Assembly (NCBI GenBank): GCA_045636205.1
Contig: JAZTXE010000055.1
Span: 1 to 5,539, forward strand
Direction of reading: 5' to 3'
From: JAZRUF01 sp045636205
GTDB taxonomy: Bacteria > Bacillota > Clostridia > Oscillospirales > JAAYXM01
DNA: 5,539 nt
In this document: positions 5,323-5,539 of the stretch, in pieces
Layout of the letters: each line of letters opens with the position of its first letter
Numbering within the stretch: position 1 is the stretch's first letter
The notes under the pieces: generated by a model
Database searches by the model: none
Told to the model about the DNA's origin: nothing
What the model saw: the letters and a program-made list of their open reading frames with translations, nothing else
Position numbers and translations under genes: made by a program

Positions 5323-5504
5323 CAAAAAACGTAGTCTCTTTCGAAAAGGTTACCACACACTTTTCACCACCATATGCCTTGAGCACAAGGAACGTTGAAA
5401 GAGGAACTAACGCTTTTTACATAGCGTTGTCCCTTGTGTCCATAAATATGTATATAGGCATATTTACAATTATTGGCATCTTAAATTACAGTGAAAAGTG
5501 TGGT
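5288..5504 (-). ncRNA. Candidate structured RNA or termination-control leader, unidentified
   Basis: About 217 nt lie between a promoter and an intrinsic terminator, with no plausible reading frame. Nested perfect stems on the minus strand are P1 (5502-5491 with 5367-5356, 12 bp), P2 (5463-5456 with 5379-5372, 8 bp), P3 (5438-5432 with 5390-5384, 7 bp) and P4 (5428-5423 with 5414-5409, 6 bp, 8-nt loop). A further 7-bp pairing of 5403-5397 with 5342-5336 would form a pseudoknot across P1-P3. I see no motif of the T-box, SAM, TPP, FMN, cobalamin, purine or glycine riboswitches, nor of SRP RNA, tmRNA or RNase P. 6S RNA is a possible alternative because of the long closing stem, but the asymmetric interior and the pseudoknot fit it poorly. 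The raiA-type RNAs of Clostridia are another candidate I cannot test by eye. Confidence 0.65.
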
Positions 5505-5510
5505 GAGTTT

Positions 5511-5539
5511 ATTCTACCATATTATTTAAAAAAACACAA
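5511..5539 (-). promoter_or_regulatory. Promoter of the structured RNA / SLOG leader
   Basis: On minus, TTGTGT (5539-5534), a 17-base spacer and TAGAAT (5516-5511) predict a start near 5504. That is where the 5' strand of the outer stem begins. The -35 box lies at the very edge of the window. Confidence 0.7.

Noticed and set aside
5356..5502. Reading the 12-bp inverted pair as terminal repeats of a miniature transposon
   Set aside because: No target-site duplication is evident. Promoter position, nested inner stems and a terminator are better explained by an RNA gene. It is not fully excluded without comparison to an empty site.
5288..5504. T-box leader
   Set aside because: No T-box GGUGG..CCGCG-type antiterminator sequence or specifier stem is visible, and the downstream gene is not an aminoacyl-tRNA or amino-acid gene.

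Overview
The window looks like a chromosomal piece of a low-to-mid GC Gram-positive anaerobe, most likely an uncultured gut Clostridia (Oscillospirales-like). The reasons are strong AGGAGG ribosome binding sites, sigma-A type promoters, an S-layer-homology (SLH) protein, FemAB-type peptidoglycan transferases, and short palindromic intergenic repeats of a style I associate with such genomes. The taxon is inferred from style, not from a marker gene.

Layout. Positions 1-306 hold no gene: one complete palindromic repeat element (15-132), a half copy ending in a terminator-like hairpin (184-237), then a near-consensus promoter and RBS. They drive a small secreted SLH protein (307-966, +). A symmetric hairpin (984-1016) terminates this gene and the convergent minus-strand genes. 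The minus-strand group reads right to left: a promoter at 4559-4586, a membrane family-2 glycosyltransferase (4496-3234), an intergenic repeat that supplies the glycosyltransferase stop codon (3153-3236), and two tandem paralogous FemAB-like aminoacyltransferases (3122-2100 and 2096-1020, 3 bases apart). Together these suggest cell-envelope work: an extracellular or wall polymer made by the glycosyltransferase, amino-acid additions to peptidoglycan precursors by the FemAB pair, and wall anchoring by the SLH protein. The link between them is inference from proximity.

Positions 4497-4836 hold the glycosyltransferase promoter and leader, a second full palindromic repeat (4653-4774), and a terminator. 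Beyond it, on the minus strand, is a SLOG-superfamily (YpsA/DUF1273-like) gene, 5268-4837. It carries one in-frame amber codon at 4924-4926, with the expected family C-terminus continuing in the same frame afterwards.

The most interesting part is 5288-5539. A promoter at the window edge (TTGTGT, 17 bases, TAGAAT) starts an apparently noncoding transcript of about 217 nt on the minus strand. It has nested stems of 12, 8, 7 and 6 perfect base pairs, a 7-bp pseudoknot, a long alternative helix, and an intrinsic terminator ending 3 nt before the Shine-Dalgarno of the SLOG gene. This looks like either a standalone structured RNA or a termination-controlling leader. I could not match it to any RNA family I know.
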